In this document: positions 44,635 to 53,671 of the stretch, piece by piece
Numbering within the stretch: position 1 is the stretch's first letter
How the letters are laid out: the number at the start of each line of letters is the position of its first letter
Source of the DNA: Oceaniglobus indicus
GTDB lineage: Bacteria > Pseudomonadota > Alphaproteobacteria > Rhodobacterales > Rhodobacteraceae
Assembly (NCBI RefSeq): GCF_002751875.1
Contig: NZ_NMZM01000005.1
Span: forward strand, 248,001-312,000
Direction of reading: 5' to 3'
Length of the DNA stretch: 64,000 bases
Notes under the pieces: generated by a model
What the model was told of the DNA's origin: nothing
Databases searched by the model: none
Seen by the model: only the letters and a program-made list of their open reading frames with translations
Translations under genes and position numbers: made by a program

Positions 44635-46263
44635 ATGGGCTGGCTGAACGACGAAACGGGACTCGACCGGGTGGCCGCGAACCATGTCGCCCTCACGCCC
44701 CTGTCGCATCTCAACCGCGCTGCTGCCGTCTTTCCCGACCGCGAGGCGCTGGTTTACGGCGAACGACGCTGGAGCTATCGCGACTATCACGCCGACGTGT
44801 CGCGCTTTGCCGGCGCGTTGGCTGCGCTGGGTGTCGCCCCCGGCGACGTTGTCGCAACCGTCATCCCGAACCTGCCCGCACAGGCCATGGCGCATTTCGC
44901 CGTTCCGGCCGCCGGTGCGGTGCTGAACACGATCAACACGCGGCTGGAACCCGATACCGTCAGTTTCATCCTCGCCCATGGCGGCGCCAAGGTGGTATTG
45001 GTCGATACGCAGTTCCTGCCGATGGTCGAACAGGCGGTCGCGGCCTTGGACACCCCGGCGCCCCGCATCGTCGAAGTGCCGGATCCGCAGGCCGGATACC
45101 CCGAAACCGGCCGCCACCTGACGTTCGATGCACTTCTGGCGATGGGGGCGGCGGATACGCCGTGGATCATGCCCACCGATGAATGGGAGAGCCTCGCGCT
45201 CAACTATACATCGGGCACCACGGGGCGGCCCAAGGGCGTGGTTTGTCATCATCGCGGCTCATACCTGATGACCATGGGCACGGTGGTGTCGTGGCGGATG
45301 ACCCTGTATCCCCGCCTGCTGACGATCGTGCCGCTGTTTCACTGCAACAGCTGGAACCACGTCTGGATGATCCCCGTGCTGGGTGGCTGTGTCGTCTGCT
45401 GCCGCGACATCACGGCAAAGGCGATCTATGACGCCATCGCCGATGAACAGGTCGGCTTTTTCGGCGGTGCGCCCATCGTGCTGAACATGATCGTCAACGC
45501 CCGCCCCGAAGAACGCCGCGCCTTCGACCACAAGATCGAGATCTTCACCGCCGGCGCCCCGCCCGCCGCTGTCACCCTTGGCAAGATCGAGGAACTGGGT
45601 TTCAACGTCACCCATGTCTATGGTCTGACCGAAACCTATGGTCACGTCACCGAATGCACATGGAACGATGGCGTCTGGGACGGGTTGGACCATGACGCGC
45701 GTGCCACCCTCAAGGCGCGCCAGGGGGTTGCGATGCCGATGATGGAACACATCACCGTAATGGATGAAAACATGGTGGAAACCCCCGCCGACGGCACGAC
45801 GCAGGGTGAAATCATGATGCGGGGCAATTCGGTGATGAAAGGCTATTACCGCAACCCCGAGGCAACGCGCGAGGCGCTGCGCGGCGGTTATTTCCATTCG
45901 GGCGATTTGGCCGTGCGCCATCCCGACGGCTATCTTCAGATCGTCGATCGCGCCAAGGACATCATCATCTCGGGCGGTGAGAACGTCAGCTCGGTCGAAA
46001 TCGAAGGTGCGTTGATGCACCATCCCGATGTGTCGCTCTGCGCCGTCGTGGCCAAGCCCGACGACAAATGGGGCGAGGTGCCCTGTGCCTTTGTCGAACT
46101 GAAGCCGGGTGCCACGGGCGACGAGGCGGCGATGATCGCCTTCGTCAAATCCCGACTGGCCGGGTTCAAGACGCCCAAGCGCGTGATTTTCATCGAGCTT
46201 CCCAAGACCTCGACCGGCAAGATCCAGAAATTCGCCCTGCGCGAGACGGCCAAGGCTCTTTGA
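44635..46263 (+). CDS. AMP-binding acyl-CoA ligase, DmdB-like
   Basis: Activates a carboxylic acid to its CoA thioester via an acyl-adenylate. The 542-residue protein has YTSGTTGRPKG at 191-201 (ATP loop), PLFHCNSWNHVW, VYGLTETYGHVTECTW, GGYFHSGDLAV and the C-terminal swing-domain Lys529 in TSTGKIQKF. The N-terminus MGWLNDETGLDR resembles DmdB, the 3-methylmercaptopropionate-CoA ligase of roseobacters. Related enzymes also act on short and medium fatty acids, so DMSP catabolism is suggested, not shown. Confidence 0.9.
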   Translation: MGWLNDETGLDRVAANHVALTPLSHLNRAAAVFPDREALVYGERRWSYRDYHADVSRFAGALAALGVAPGDVVATVIPNLPAQAMAHFAVPAAGAVLNTINTRLEPDTVSFILAHGGAKVVLVDTQFLPMVEQAVAALDTPAPRIVEVPDPQAGYPETGRHLTFDALLAMGAADTPWIMPTDEWESLALNYTSGTTGRPKGVVCHHRGSYLMTMGTVVSWRMTLYPRLLTIVPLFHCNSWNHVWMIPVLGGCVVCCRDITAKAIYDAIADEQVGFFGGAPIVLNMIVNARPEERRAFDHKIEIFTAGAPPAAVTLGKIEELGFNVTHVYGLTETYGHVTECTWNDGVWDGLDHDARATLKARQGVAMPMMEHITVMDENMVETPADGTTQGEIMMRGNSVMKGYYRNPEATREALRGGYFHSGDLAVRHPDGYLQIVDRAKDIIISGGENVSSVEIEGALMHHPDVSLCAVVAKPDDKWGEVPCAFVELKPGATGDEAAMIAFVKSRLAGFKTPKRVIFIELPKTSTGKIQKFALRETAKAL

Positions 46264-46366
46264 CCACGCGTTTCACCCTGTCCTCGGCCATTGCCGCGCC
46301 CGCGCCACTGCCCTACCCTCGGCCCAACGATAAGAACGAGGCAGCGGCCCGGGCCAGCATGCGCAG

Positions 46367-47383
46367 ATGACAGCACTCAGCGAATATCAACGGCTTGAAA
46401 CGACAGGCATCTGGCGCTCGGGGCCCATGGCCCAGCGGCGCGACGTGGTCGTGACCATCGGCGATGCCACGCTGGCGATCTATGACATGAAAGACACCGC
46501 CCTGGCCCACTGGTCATTGGCCGCCATCGAACGCGCCAATCCCGGGCAGCGCCCGGCGTTGTTCATCCCCGGCGCCGACGCCGACGAGATTCTCGAGATC
46601 GACGACGAGACGATGATCGACGCGATCGAGCGTGTGCGCGCCGCGGTCGAACGCAGCCGTCCGCGCGAGGGGCGACTGCGCTATTACCTCACGGCCGCGG
46701 CGGTCTTGACGATTACCGCGTTGGCTCTGTTCTGGCTTCCCGGCGCGATGATCCGCCACACGGTTCGCGTCGTGCCCGATGCCAGCCGGGCCGATATCGG
46801 GGCCACCATGCTGGAAACGATCCAGCGGGTCGCGGGCCGCCCCTGCGCCGCCCCCGGCAGCGAAACCACTTTGAACGCGCTGTCGGACCGGGTTCTGGGC
46901 CGCAAGCCCGTGCGCCTTGTGGTGTTGTCGCGCGGGGTCGGTTTCGCCGAACACCTGCCCGGCGGTTACATCCTGTTGAACCGCGCGCTGATCGAGGATT
47001 TCGAGGGGCCGACCCCGGTGGCGGGGTTCATCCTGGCCGAGGATACCCGTGCGATGCAGACCGATCCGCTGGAGCGGTTGTTGCTGAAGACCGGGCCGAT
47101 GACGGCGTTCCGGCTGTTGACCACCGGCGCGCTGCCGGTCGAAACGCTGGAAACCTATGCCGAATCTCTATTGCTGACCCCACCCGCGCCGATCGAGGAT
47201 GACGTGCTTCTGGCGCGCTTCGCCGAGGCCGGGATACCGTCGACGCCCTATGCCTATGCGCTGGACGTTTCCGGCGAAGACACCTTGCCCCTGATTGAGG
47301 GCGATCCGGTGCGCCCCGACCTGGCGCGCCCGATCATGGATGATGGCACCTGGGTCGCGCTTCAGGCGATCTGCGGCGAGTGA
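46367..47383 (+). CDS. hypothetical single-pass membrane protein with M48-like remnant
   Basis: A 338-residue protein. Residues 1-105 are cytosolic-type, partly acidic; one membrane segment at about 106-129 (YYLTAAAVLTITALALFWLP); the rest is predicted periplasmic. Residues 185-230 (RLVVLSRGVGFAEHLPGGYILLNRALIEDF) resemble the strand-turn before the HExxH helix of M48 peptidases, but the metal motif is replaced by FILAEDTRAM, so protease activity is not expected. The function is unknown. It lies 103 bp after the ligase gene on the same strand. Confidence 0.7.
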   Translation: MTALSEYQRLETTGIWRSGPMAQRRDVVVTIGDATLAIYDMKDTALAHWSLAAIERANPGQRPALFIPGADADEILEIDDETMIDAIERVRAAVERSRPREGRLRYYLTAAAVLTITALALFWLPGAMIRHTVRVVPDASRADIGATMLETIQRVAGRPCAAPGSETTLNALSDRVLGRKPVRLVVLSRGVGFAEHLPGGYILLNRALIEDFEGPTPVAGFILAEDTRAMQTDPLERLLLKTGPMTAFRLLTTGALPVETLETYAESLLLTPPAPIEDDVLLARFAEAGIPSTPYAYALDVSGEDTLPLIEGDPVRPDLARPIMDDGTWVALQAICGE

Positions 47384-47446
47384 TCGGCAAGCCCCGGCCC
47401 CGCACGGCAGGGCCCGGGCCATTCGTCCTGCGTCCGCCGGCGCCCC

Positions 47447-48670
47447 TCAGTTGCGCGCAAACGCGTCGTGGAACCCGGCGCGTCGGACCGCGGCCAACCC
47501 GTCTTGCGTCTGGCGCGCATCCGCAAACGGCCCCGCCAGGACGATCTGCAACTGTCGCCCGCCGCGCTGGATCGTCTGGGTGCGCACGGGCAGGCCGGCG
47601 TTCTGCAACCGGGCAACCGTGCGGCCGGCGTTCGCCGCATCGCCGAACGTGCCCGCCTGGACATACCGCTTGCCGGGCACCGCCTGCGGCGCGGGGGCGG
47701 CCGTTCTGACCGCGGTCTGCACGCGCGGCGCGGCCGCCTTGCGCGGCGCCGATTTCGTCGACAGTGTCACGTGACCCGAGCGGGTTTCCTGCAGGCGGCT
47801 CTTGGCGACGATCATCCGTTGGCCGTTGACCTGAACGGTGACGTGCTGTCCCCCGGCAAGGTCACGCTTCTGGCGCCCGTAATCGGTGTAGGGATAGATC
47901 AGGTAATTGTAATCGCGCGTGACATCCTTGCCGGTGCTGCGATCGACCAGGCGGCGCGGCACGGTCTGGGTCCAGATCAGCGCGGTCTGCAACGCCCCCG
48001 ACAAAAGCTGCTTGCCCCGGTGGGGGTTCAGCCGTCCGTCATCCCAGGCCTCGACATAGCCCTTCGGCGTGACGACGGGTGGGATCGGGGGCGCCGACAA
48101 CGGCGTGCCGACCGCATAGCGTCCGGTCGCCGCCGCCGTCTCGAAACGCGGCAACGTGCCGTATGTCCCGGGTGCCACGTGGGCATGGCCCGCGCCGCCG
48201 CGGATCAGGGTGGCGTTCCCGGTCAGCGGGATCTGATAGGGCTGGATGCGGGGCGCCGGCGCGCGCGGCGCCGCGGCGGTCCTGATCACCGTGCGGGGCG
48301 CGACGGGCGTGGCCATGGGGCGCGCCGGAACCGACGATGCTGTGCGCACCGGGGCCGGCGGCGTGACCACCGGATCGGGGATGACCGGAACCTGGGCGGC
48401 GGCGGTGCGTGTGGGTTGAAGACCGCACAGCACTTCGCGTTTGCGGCTGACGCGGGGCACCCATGTCACCGCGGCGTCGGTGCCGACACGGATATAGACA
48501 CAACCCCGGCTGTCGACATACTGGCGGCCCCTGAAGCTGGACGGCGGTATCTCGGCCGGTTGATCATAGGCTGAAATCTTCTGTGCCGTGACCGGGCCTG
48601 CGCCCAGAGCAGCGGCAGAAAACACTGCGGCCGACAGCAGACCGGCGACGGTGGAAAATCTTTTCATCAT
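47447..48670 (-). CDS. exported SPOR-domain protein
   Basis: A 407-residue envelope protein. Starts at 48670 or 48667 (MMKRFSTVAGLL) give a signal peptide cleaved near AGPVTAQK. After a Cys-containing N-terminal domain (YVDSRGCVYIRVGTDAAVTWVPRVSRKREVLCG, about residues 50-85) there is a long Pro/Ala linker, a region with RTVPRRLVDRSTGKDVTRDYNYLIYPYTDY, and a C-terminal SPOR domain (RYVQAGTFGDAANAGRTVARLQNAGLPV, last ~75 residues) that binds denuded peptidoglycan, usually at the division septum. A TATAAT box (48683-48688) lies only 12 bp upstream. Confidence 0.85.
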   Translation of the reverse strand: MMKRFSTVAGLLSAAVFSAAALGAGPVTAQKISAYDQPAEIPPSSFRGRQYVDSRGCVYIRVGTDAAVTWVPRVSRKREVLCGLQPTRTAAAQVPVIPDPVVTPPAPVRTASSVPARPMATPVAPRTVIRTAAAPRAPAPRIQPYQIPLTGNATLIRGGAGHAHVAPGTYGTLPRFETAAATGRYAVGTPLSAPPIPPVVTPKGYVEAWDDGRLNPHRGKQLLSGALQTALIWTQTVPRRLVDRSTGKDVTRDYNYLIYPYTDYGRQKRDLAGGQHVTVQVNGQRMIVAKSRLQETRSGHVTLSTKSAPRKAAAPRVQTAVRTAAPAPQAVPGKRYVQAGTFGDAANAGRTVARLQNAGLPVRTQTIQRGGRQLQIVLAGPFADARQTQDGLAAVRRAGFHDAFARN

Positions 48671-48736
48671 GTCCCCCCAGACATTATATGGTGTCAGAAT
48701 CACCGGTTTCGCCCCTCGCGTAAAGGGGCAATCGCG

Positions 48737-49369
48737 TCACTTGGTGCCGAACATCCGGTCACCGGCATCGCCAAGGCCCGGCACGATATAGCCGTTCTCG
48801 TCCAGCGAATCGTCCAGCGCGGCGGTGACGATGGGCACGTCGGGGTGGGCCTCTTTCATGCGCGCGACACCTTCGGGGGACGCCAGCAGGCACAGAAAGC
48901 GGATATCGGTCGCGCCCGCCGCCTTCAGCAGATCGATCGCCGCCACCGACGAATTGCCGGTGGCCAGCATCGGATCGACCGCGATCACCAACCGCTCGTC
49001 CAGCTTTTCGGGCAGCTTGCAGTAATACTGCACGGGTTTCAGCGTCTTTTCATCCCGATACAGCCCGACAAAACCGACCCGCGCCGACGGCACCAGTTCC
49101 AGGATGCCGTCCAGCAACCCGTTGCCCGCCCGCAGGATCGACACCAGCGCCAGCTTGCGACCGTCCAGAACCGGCGCGTCCATCTCGCAGATCGGCGTCT
49201 CGATCCGCTGGGTGGTCAGCGTCAGGGTACGCGTGACCTCATAGGCCAGAAGTTGCGAGATCTCGCGCAGCAACTGGCGGAACAGGGCGGTTGACGTTTC
49301 CTTCTGGCGCATCAGCGTCAGCTTGTGCTGCACCAGCGGGTGACGGACGAGGGTGAAATGATCGGTCAT
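48737..49369 (-). CDS. upp: uracil phosphoribosyltransferase
   Basis: Converts uracil and PRPP to UMP. The 210-residue protein begins [21 protein letters not shown]; the PRPP loop is [21 protein letters not shown], and the C-terminal uracil loop is [18 protein letters not shown]. It is the last gene of the salvage operon. Its ATG overlaps the add stop codon (ATGA). Confidence 0.97.
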   Translation of the reverse strand: MTDHFTLVRHPLVQHKLTLMRQKETSTALFRQLLREISQLLAYEVTRTLTLTTQRIETPICEMDAPVLDGRKLALVSILRAGNGLLDGILELVPSARVGFVGLYRDEKTLKPVQYYCKLPEKLDERLVIAVDPMLATGNSSVAAIDLLKAAGATDIRFLCLLASPEGVARMKEAHPDVPIVTAALDDSLDENGYIVPGLGDAGDRMFGTK

Positions 49370-50349
49370 CGTGTCTCCAGTCGTTTGAGGATCCGCGCGC
49401 GGGTGTCGGCATCGCAGAAGGCGGCATCGGCCGAGGTGCGTTCGATCTGTTCGAACACGTCCTCGTCCCAGTCGAAGGTTTCGGCCAGCCGGTCGTATTC
49501 GTGCGTCATCGTGGTGTGAAAGAACGGCGGATCGTCGGTGGACACGGTGACCTTGACGCCGCGCGCACGCAGCTTTTCGATGGGGTGCGCGCGCCAGTCC
49601 GGATAGACGCCCAGCGCGATGTTCGATCCGGGACAGACCTCCAGAACGATACCGTCCTCGGCCAGACGGTCGACCAGCGCGAGGTCTTCGATGGCCCGCA
49701 CCCCGTGACCGATCCGCGACACGCCCAGGTCCAGCGCGTCGCGCACCGATTGCGGCCCACCCCATTCACCGGCATGGGCCGTCAGGTGCAGACCGGCCTC
49801 GCGGGCCATGTCGAACGACCATCGGAAATCCTTCAGGGCGCCGGCGTTTTCATCGCCGCCGATGCCGAACCCGACGATCCAGTCGCCCGCCGTTTCGGCG
49901 GCACAGCGCGCGGTCTGGCGGGCCTTGTCGGGGCCGAAATGCCGGATGCAGGTGACGATACCGCGCAGCACGATGCCGTCGGCACGTTCGGCCGCCTCCG
50001 CCGCCTCGCGGATCGCGTGCAGGTATTCGCGCCACGCGCCGACATCCCGGCCCCCGCAGAAATCGGGCGACAGGAAGGTTTCGGCATAGATCACCCCGTG
50101 CTCGGCACATTCGGCCAGAACCGCACGGGTCAGGCGGGAGTAATCCTCGGGCGTTTTCAGAACCGAGGTCGCCGCCTCGTAGACACGCAGGAAATCGACG
50201 AAACCGTCATAGGCGTAATTGCCGCGTTCATCGAAGATGCGCGCGATGTCGACGGACTTCTCGCGGGCCAGGCCGCGGATGAACGCCGGCGGTGCCGCGC
50301 CCTCGTGGTGCAGGTGCAATTCGATCTTCGGGCGTGCGCCATGGCTCAC
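49366..50349 (-). CDS. add: adenosine deaminase
   Basis: Deaminates adenosine to inosine. The 327-residue protein has metal ligands His12/His14 in [25 protein letters not shown] (ligand His and catalytic Glu region), RIGHGVRAI, and STDDPPFF with the Asp ligand. The GTG start at 50349 is chosen because it overlaps the deoB stop (GTGA) and gives the normal N-terminus; the longer frame runs inside deoB. HLHH differs from the usual HVHLDG but keeps the ligands. Confidence 0.93.
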   Translation of the reverse strand: MSHGARPKIELHLHHEGAAPPAFIRGLAREKSVDIARIFDERGNYAYDGFVDFLRVYEAATSVLKTPEDYSRLTRAVLAECAEHGVIYAETFLSPDFCGGRDVGAWREYLHAIREAAEAAERADGIVLRGIVTCIRHFGPDKARQTARCAAETAGDWIVGFGIGGDENAGALKDFRWSFDMAREAGLHLTAHAGEWGGPQSVRDALDLGVSRIGHGVRAIEDLALVDRLAEDGIVLEVCPGSNIALGVYPDWRAHPIEKLRARGVKVTVSTDDPPFFHTTMTHEYDRLAETFDWDEDVFEQIERTSADAAFCDADTRARILKRLETR

Positions 50350-51539
50350 AACAGGGTCCTTCCGCGTTTCAGGGTTGCACCCATGTGGGCGGCGACGGTC
50401 GCACCGACATCGACAAAGCCGCAATGGCCCAACGGCTTTGTCCCCTGCCCCGCGATCAGCACCGGCACCCGTTCACGGGTGTGTTCCGTGCCATGAAATG
50501 TCGGATCGTTGCCGTGATCGGCGGTGATCACCAGCAGATCGCCATCGCGCATCCGCGTCAGCAGGTCCGGCAGCGCGGCGTCGAACCATTCAAGATGCCG
50601 GGCATATCCGGCGACATCGCGGCGATGGCCATACTGGCTGTCGAATTCCACGAGGTTGGCGAAGATCAGGGATCCGTCCGCGGCGCTGTCCATGCGGGCT
50701 TTCAGCGCCTCGAGCAGCGCGGCATCCGGTCCCGTTTTGACGGTATCGATCCCCTGCATCGAGAAGATGTCGCCGATCTTGCCGATGGCATGGACCGTCC
50801 CGCCCACCGCCTGCACCGCATCGCACAGCGACGGTTCGGGCAATGCGATGGCATAGTCGTGGCGGTTGGCGGTGCGCACGAACCCCTGTTCTGCGCTGCC
50901 CGTGAAGGGCCGCGCGATCACGCGCCCCAGCTTGATCGCATGCAGGTGCGGCGCCAGGTCGGCGCAGAGCTTCAGCAGGCGATCCAGACCGAAAGCCTCT
51001 TCATGGGCGGCGATCTGCAACACCGAATCTGCCGAGGTATAGCAGATGGGGAAGCCGGTTTTCACATGCTCGGCGCCCAGACGCTCGATGATGTCGGTGC
51101 CCGAGGCGTGGCAGTTGCCGAGGATCGCATCGGTGCTGGCCAGCCGGGCGATCAGCGCGGACAGGTCCGGCGGAAAGGCCGGTGTCGTGTCGGGGAACGT
51201 GTGCCACTCCCACGGCACCGGAACACCCGCCAGTTCCCAATGCCCGGACGGCGTGTCCTTGCCCCGCGACACTTCGGTCGCGGCCCCCCAGCACCCGGTC
51301 GCAATCGCCGTAAGTCCCGGCGTCTCGACCCCCGATGCCAGACGGATCGCCGCGCCAAGCCCCAGCGCGTCGAGGTTGGGCACATGCAGCGGGCCCTGCC
51401 GCCCCTCGTCGGCGTCGCCGGCGGCACAGGCGGCGACGATATGACCCAGGGTATTGGCCCCCGCATCGCCGAAGTCGGCCGCATCGGGCGCGCCGCCGCA
51501 GCCCACGGAATCCAGCACGATCAGGATGGCGCGGCTCAT
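50346..51539 (-). CDS. deoB: phosphopentomutase
   Basis: Interconverts (deoxy)ribose-1-phosphate and 5-phosphate after nucleoside phosphorolysis. The 397-residue alkaline-phosphatase-fold enzyme has VLDSVGCGGAPDAADFGDAGANTLGHI (metal 1 and the phosphorylated-residue region), FPICYTSADSVLQIAAHEEAFG and VITADHGNDPTFHGTEHTRERVPVL at the end. 61 bp after deoA. Confidence 0.96.
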   Translation of the reverse strand: MSRAILIVLDSVGCGGAPDAADFGDAGANTLGHIVAACAAGDADEGRQGPLHVPNLDALGLGAAIRLASGVETPGLTAIATGCWGAATEVSRGKDTPSGHWELAGVPVPWEWHTFPDTTPAFPPDLSALIARLASTDAILGNCHASGTDIIERLGAEHVKTGFPICYTSADSVLQIAAHEEAFGLDRLLKLCADLAPHLHAIKLGRVIARPFTGSAEQGFVRTANRHDYAIALPEPSLCDAVQAVGGTVHAIGKIGDIFSMQGIDTVKTGPDAALLEALKARMDSAADGSLIFANLVEFDSQYGHRRDVAGYARHLEWFDAALPDLLTRMRDGDLLVITADHGNDPTFHGTEHTRERVPVLIAGQGTKPLGHCGFVDVGATVAAHMGATLKRGRTLL

Positions 51540-51600
51540 GGCGTGGTCCTTTCGATGGGTGGCGCTGTTGCGCGGACCTGAAGATGTTGGATGACGCGAA

Positions 51601-52911
51601 TTATTGCAAGACCTCGTGGATCAGCGGCTGGGTCGTGCCGGGCGGCTCATCCTCCAGCCGAAACGCCGCCTGAACCTCGTGGATCGCACGGGCGGCGTCG
51701 GTGTCATCACGGGCATGCACCCGGGCAAGCGGTTCACCCTGTTTCACCGGCCGGTTCAACCGCACGATCCGATCCAGCCCGACCGCGGGATCGATCGGGT
51801 CGCCCACGTCGATCCGCCCGCCGCCCAGCGCGACGACCGTCTGTCCCAGCGCCTGGCCGTCGATGGCCGTCACCCAGCCGTCGCGCGGCGCGGCAACATC
51901 GCGCACCACCGGCGCGACCGGAAGATGGCGGCAGGGGTCGTCCAGCACATCGGCGGGACCACCCATGGCCGCGATCATCCGCCCCAGGCGTTCGGCAGCG
52001 GCCCCCGAGGCGATCGTCCGTTTCATCGCGGCAATCCCTGCCCGATCGTCATCGGCCATCCCGGCCAGGGTCAGCGCCTGCGCCCCGAGACGGTTCACCA
52101 GATCCATCAGATCCGACGGATCGCCGCGCCCGGCAATGGCATCCAGCACGAAGCGCACCTCAAGCGCATTGCCGCAGGCCGGCGCCAGCGGCTGGTTCAT
52201 GTCGCTGATCAGCGCGTCACAGGCACATCCGGCCCCCCGCGCGGTATCGACCAGCGCGCGCGCCAGCGCCCGTGCCGCCGGCACATCGGCCATGAAGGCC
52301 CCCGATCCGGCCTTCACGTCCAGCACCAGCGTATCGATCCCCCCGGCCAGCTTTTTCGACAGGATCGACGCCACGATCAGATCCAGAGACTCGACCGTGC
52401 CGGTCACGTCGCGGATCGCGTAAAGCCGCCGGTCGGCCGGGGCAAGGCGCGTGGTGGCCGACACGATGGCACAGCCGACCTCACCCACCACGGCGCGAAA
52501 CCGCGCCTCGTCCAGGTCGGTGGACAGGCCCGGGATCGATTCCAGCTTGTCCAGCGTGCCGCCCGTATGGCCCAACCCCCGCCCCGAGATCATTGGAACG
52601 TAACAGCCGAGGGACGCCAGGGCCGGCGCGAGGATCAGCGATACCGGATCACCGACACCGCCCGTCGAGTGTTTGTCGACCACCGGCCCCGGCAAATCCC
52701 AGGTCATCACGTCGCCGCTGTCGCGCATGCCCATGGTCAGGGCCACCGCCCCGCCATCGCCCAGACCGTTCAGGCAGGCCGCCATGGCAAAGGCCCCCGC
52801 CTGCGCATCACTGACCGTGCCATCGGCCAGACCGGCGGCAAAGGCGCGCAGGGCATCGGCCGACGGCGCGCGCCCCGCCCTGAGATCCGAGATCAGCGCG
52901 CGGGCGTCCAC
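51601..52911 (-). CDS. deoA: thymidine phosphorylase
   Basis: Phosphorolysis of thymidine and deoxyuridine. The 436-residue protein has the family signature VDKHSTGGVGDPVSLILAP, ISGRGLGHTGGTLDKLESIPG and KKLAGGIDTLVLDVKAGSGAFM. The GTG start at 52911 lies 4 bp after the cdd stop. C-terminal domain GRIDVGDPIDPAVGLDRI is the usual barrel. The gene also supports the pyrimidine-salvage reading of the operon. Confidence 0.96.
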   Translation of the reverse strand: MDARALISDLRAGRAPSADALRAFAAGLADGTVSDAQAGAFAMAACLNGLGDGGAVALTMGMRDSGDVMTWDLPGPVVDKHSTGGVGDPVSLILAPALASLGCYVPMISGRGLGHTGGTLDKLESIPGLSTDLDEARFRAVVGEVGCAIVSATTRLAPADRRLYAIRDVTGTVESLDLIVASILSKKLAGGIDTLVLDVKAGSGAFMADVPAARALARALVDTARGAGCACDALISDMNQPLAPACGNALEVRFVLDAIAGRGDPSDLMDLVNRLGAQALTLAGMADDDRAGIAAMKRTIASGAAAERLGRMIAAMGGPADVLDDPCRHLPVAPVVRDVAAPRDGWVTAIDGQALGQTVVALGGGRIDVGDPIDPAVGLDRIVRLNRPVKQGEPLARVHARDDTDAARAIHEVQAAFRLEDEPPGTTQPLIHEVLQ

Positions 52912-52915
52912 GCGC

Positions 52916-53311
52916 TCAGCCGTCCTTGGCCATGTGCGAGGCGGTGAAGGCGCCGGGCAGAAGGCTGCCTACGGTGGCGGTTTCGCTGCGTCCCGCGGTG
53001 GTGGCCATGGTGATCTGCACGTCCGCGCCCGCAAATTCCGCCAGCTTCTGGCGGCACCCGCCACAGGGCGGCACCGGTGCCGGGCTGTCGGCGATCACAT
53101 AGGCTTCGACGATGTCGTATTCCCCGGCGGCGACCATGGCCGCGATGGCGCCCGCCTCGGCGCAGGTGCCTTCGGGATAAGCCACGTTTTCGACGTTGCA
53201 TCCGGCATAGACATTGCCCTTGCCGGTGCGGATCGCCGCGCCCACCTTGAACCCGGAATAGGGAGCGTGGGCGTTTTCGCGCACCTGCCGTGCGGCTGTC
53301 TTCAGGGTCAT
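52916..53311 (-). CDS. cdd: cytidine deaminase
   Basis: Converts cytidine to uridine; 131 residues, tetrameric zinc type. Zinc ligands are Cys50 (GTCAEAGAI, with catalytic Glu52) and Cys83/Cys86 (PPCGGCRQKL). The start at 53311 gives MTLKTAARQVRENAHAPYSGFKVGAAI. It heads the operon cdd-deoA-deoB-add-upp, where each reaction feeds uracil or inosine and deoxyribose phosphate to central metabolism. Confidence 0.96.
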   Translation of the reverse strand: MTLKTAARQVRENAHAPYSGFKVGAAIRTGKGNVYAGCNVENVAYPEGTCAEAGAIAAMVAAGEYDIVEAYVIADSPAPVPPCGGCRQKLAEFAGADVQITMATTAGRSETATVGSLLPGAFTASHMAKDG

Positions 53312-53420
53312 GTCGCCTCCGGATGGTCTGATCTGCGGCGCATGGTGCAGGTCGTTCCGGCAAGGTGCAAGGGGAACCGCGAAGTCCCGCCGATGGTTGA
53401 TCCCGAAAGGAGGACACATC

Positions 53421-53633
53421 ATGGCAACAGGCGCAAACCCCGACATCATCGCCGCGACGACAATCGGCGCGACATCATCGCCCGACACGACAGGCGACGA
53501 TCCGATGACCGAAAAGCAGGCGGCCGAACTGCGCGCGCTTTGCGAAGAAACCGGCGAGCCGTTCGATGGCAACCTGACCAGCGCGCAGGCGCAGGACCGG
53601 ATCGATTACCTGAAATCGCGCACAGACGACTGA
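53421..53633 (+). CDS. DUF3072 small protein (paralogue 1)
   Basis: A 70-residue protein. The last 45 residues match DUF3072: MTEKQAAELRALCEETGEPFDGNLTSAQAQDRIDYLKSRT, a helix-turn-helix-like arrangement that pairs 'T(D)xQA..L..L' with 'LT..QA..RID.L'. The start follows AGGAGGA. Function unknown. Another copy of the domain is at 58350-58571 in this window. Confidence 0.82.
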   Translation: MATGANPDIIAATTIGATSSPDTTGDDPMTEKQAAELRALCEETGEPFDGNLTSAQAQDRIDYLKSRTDD

Positions 53634-53671
53634 CCGGTCAGCCGCTGCACCGTGTTTGGCCAACCGCCCGG

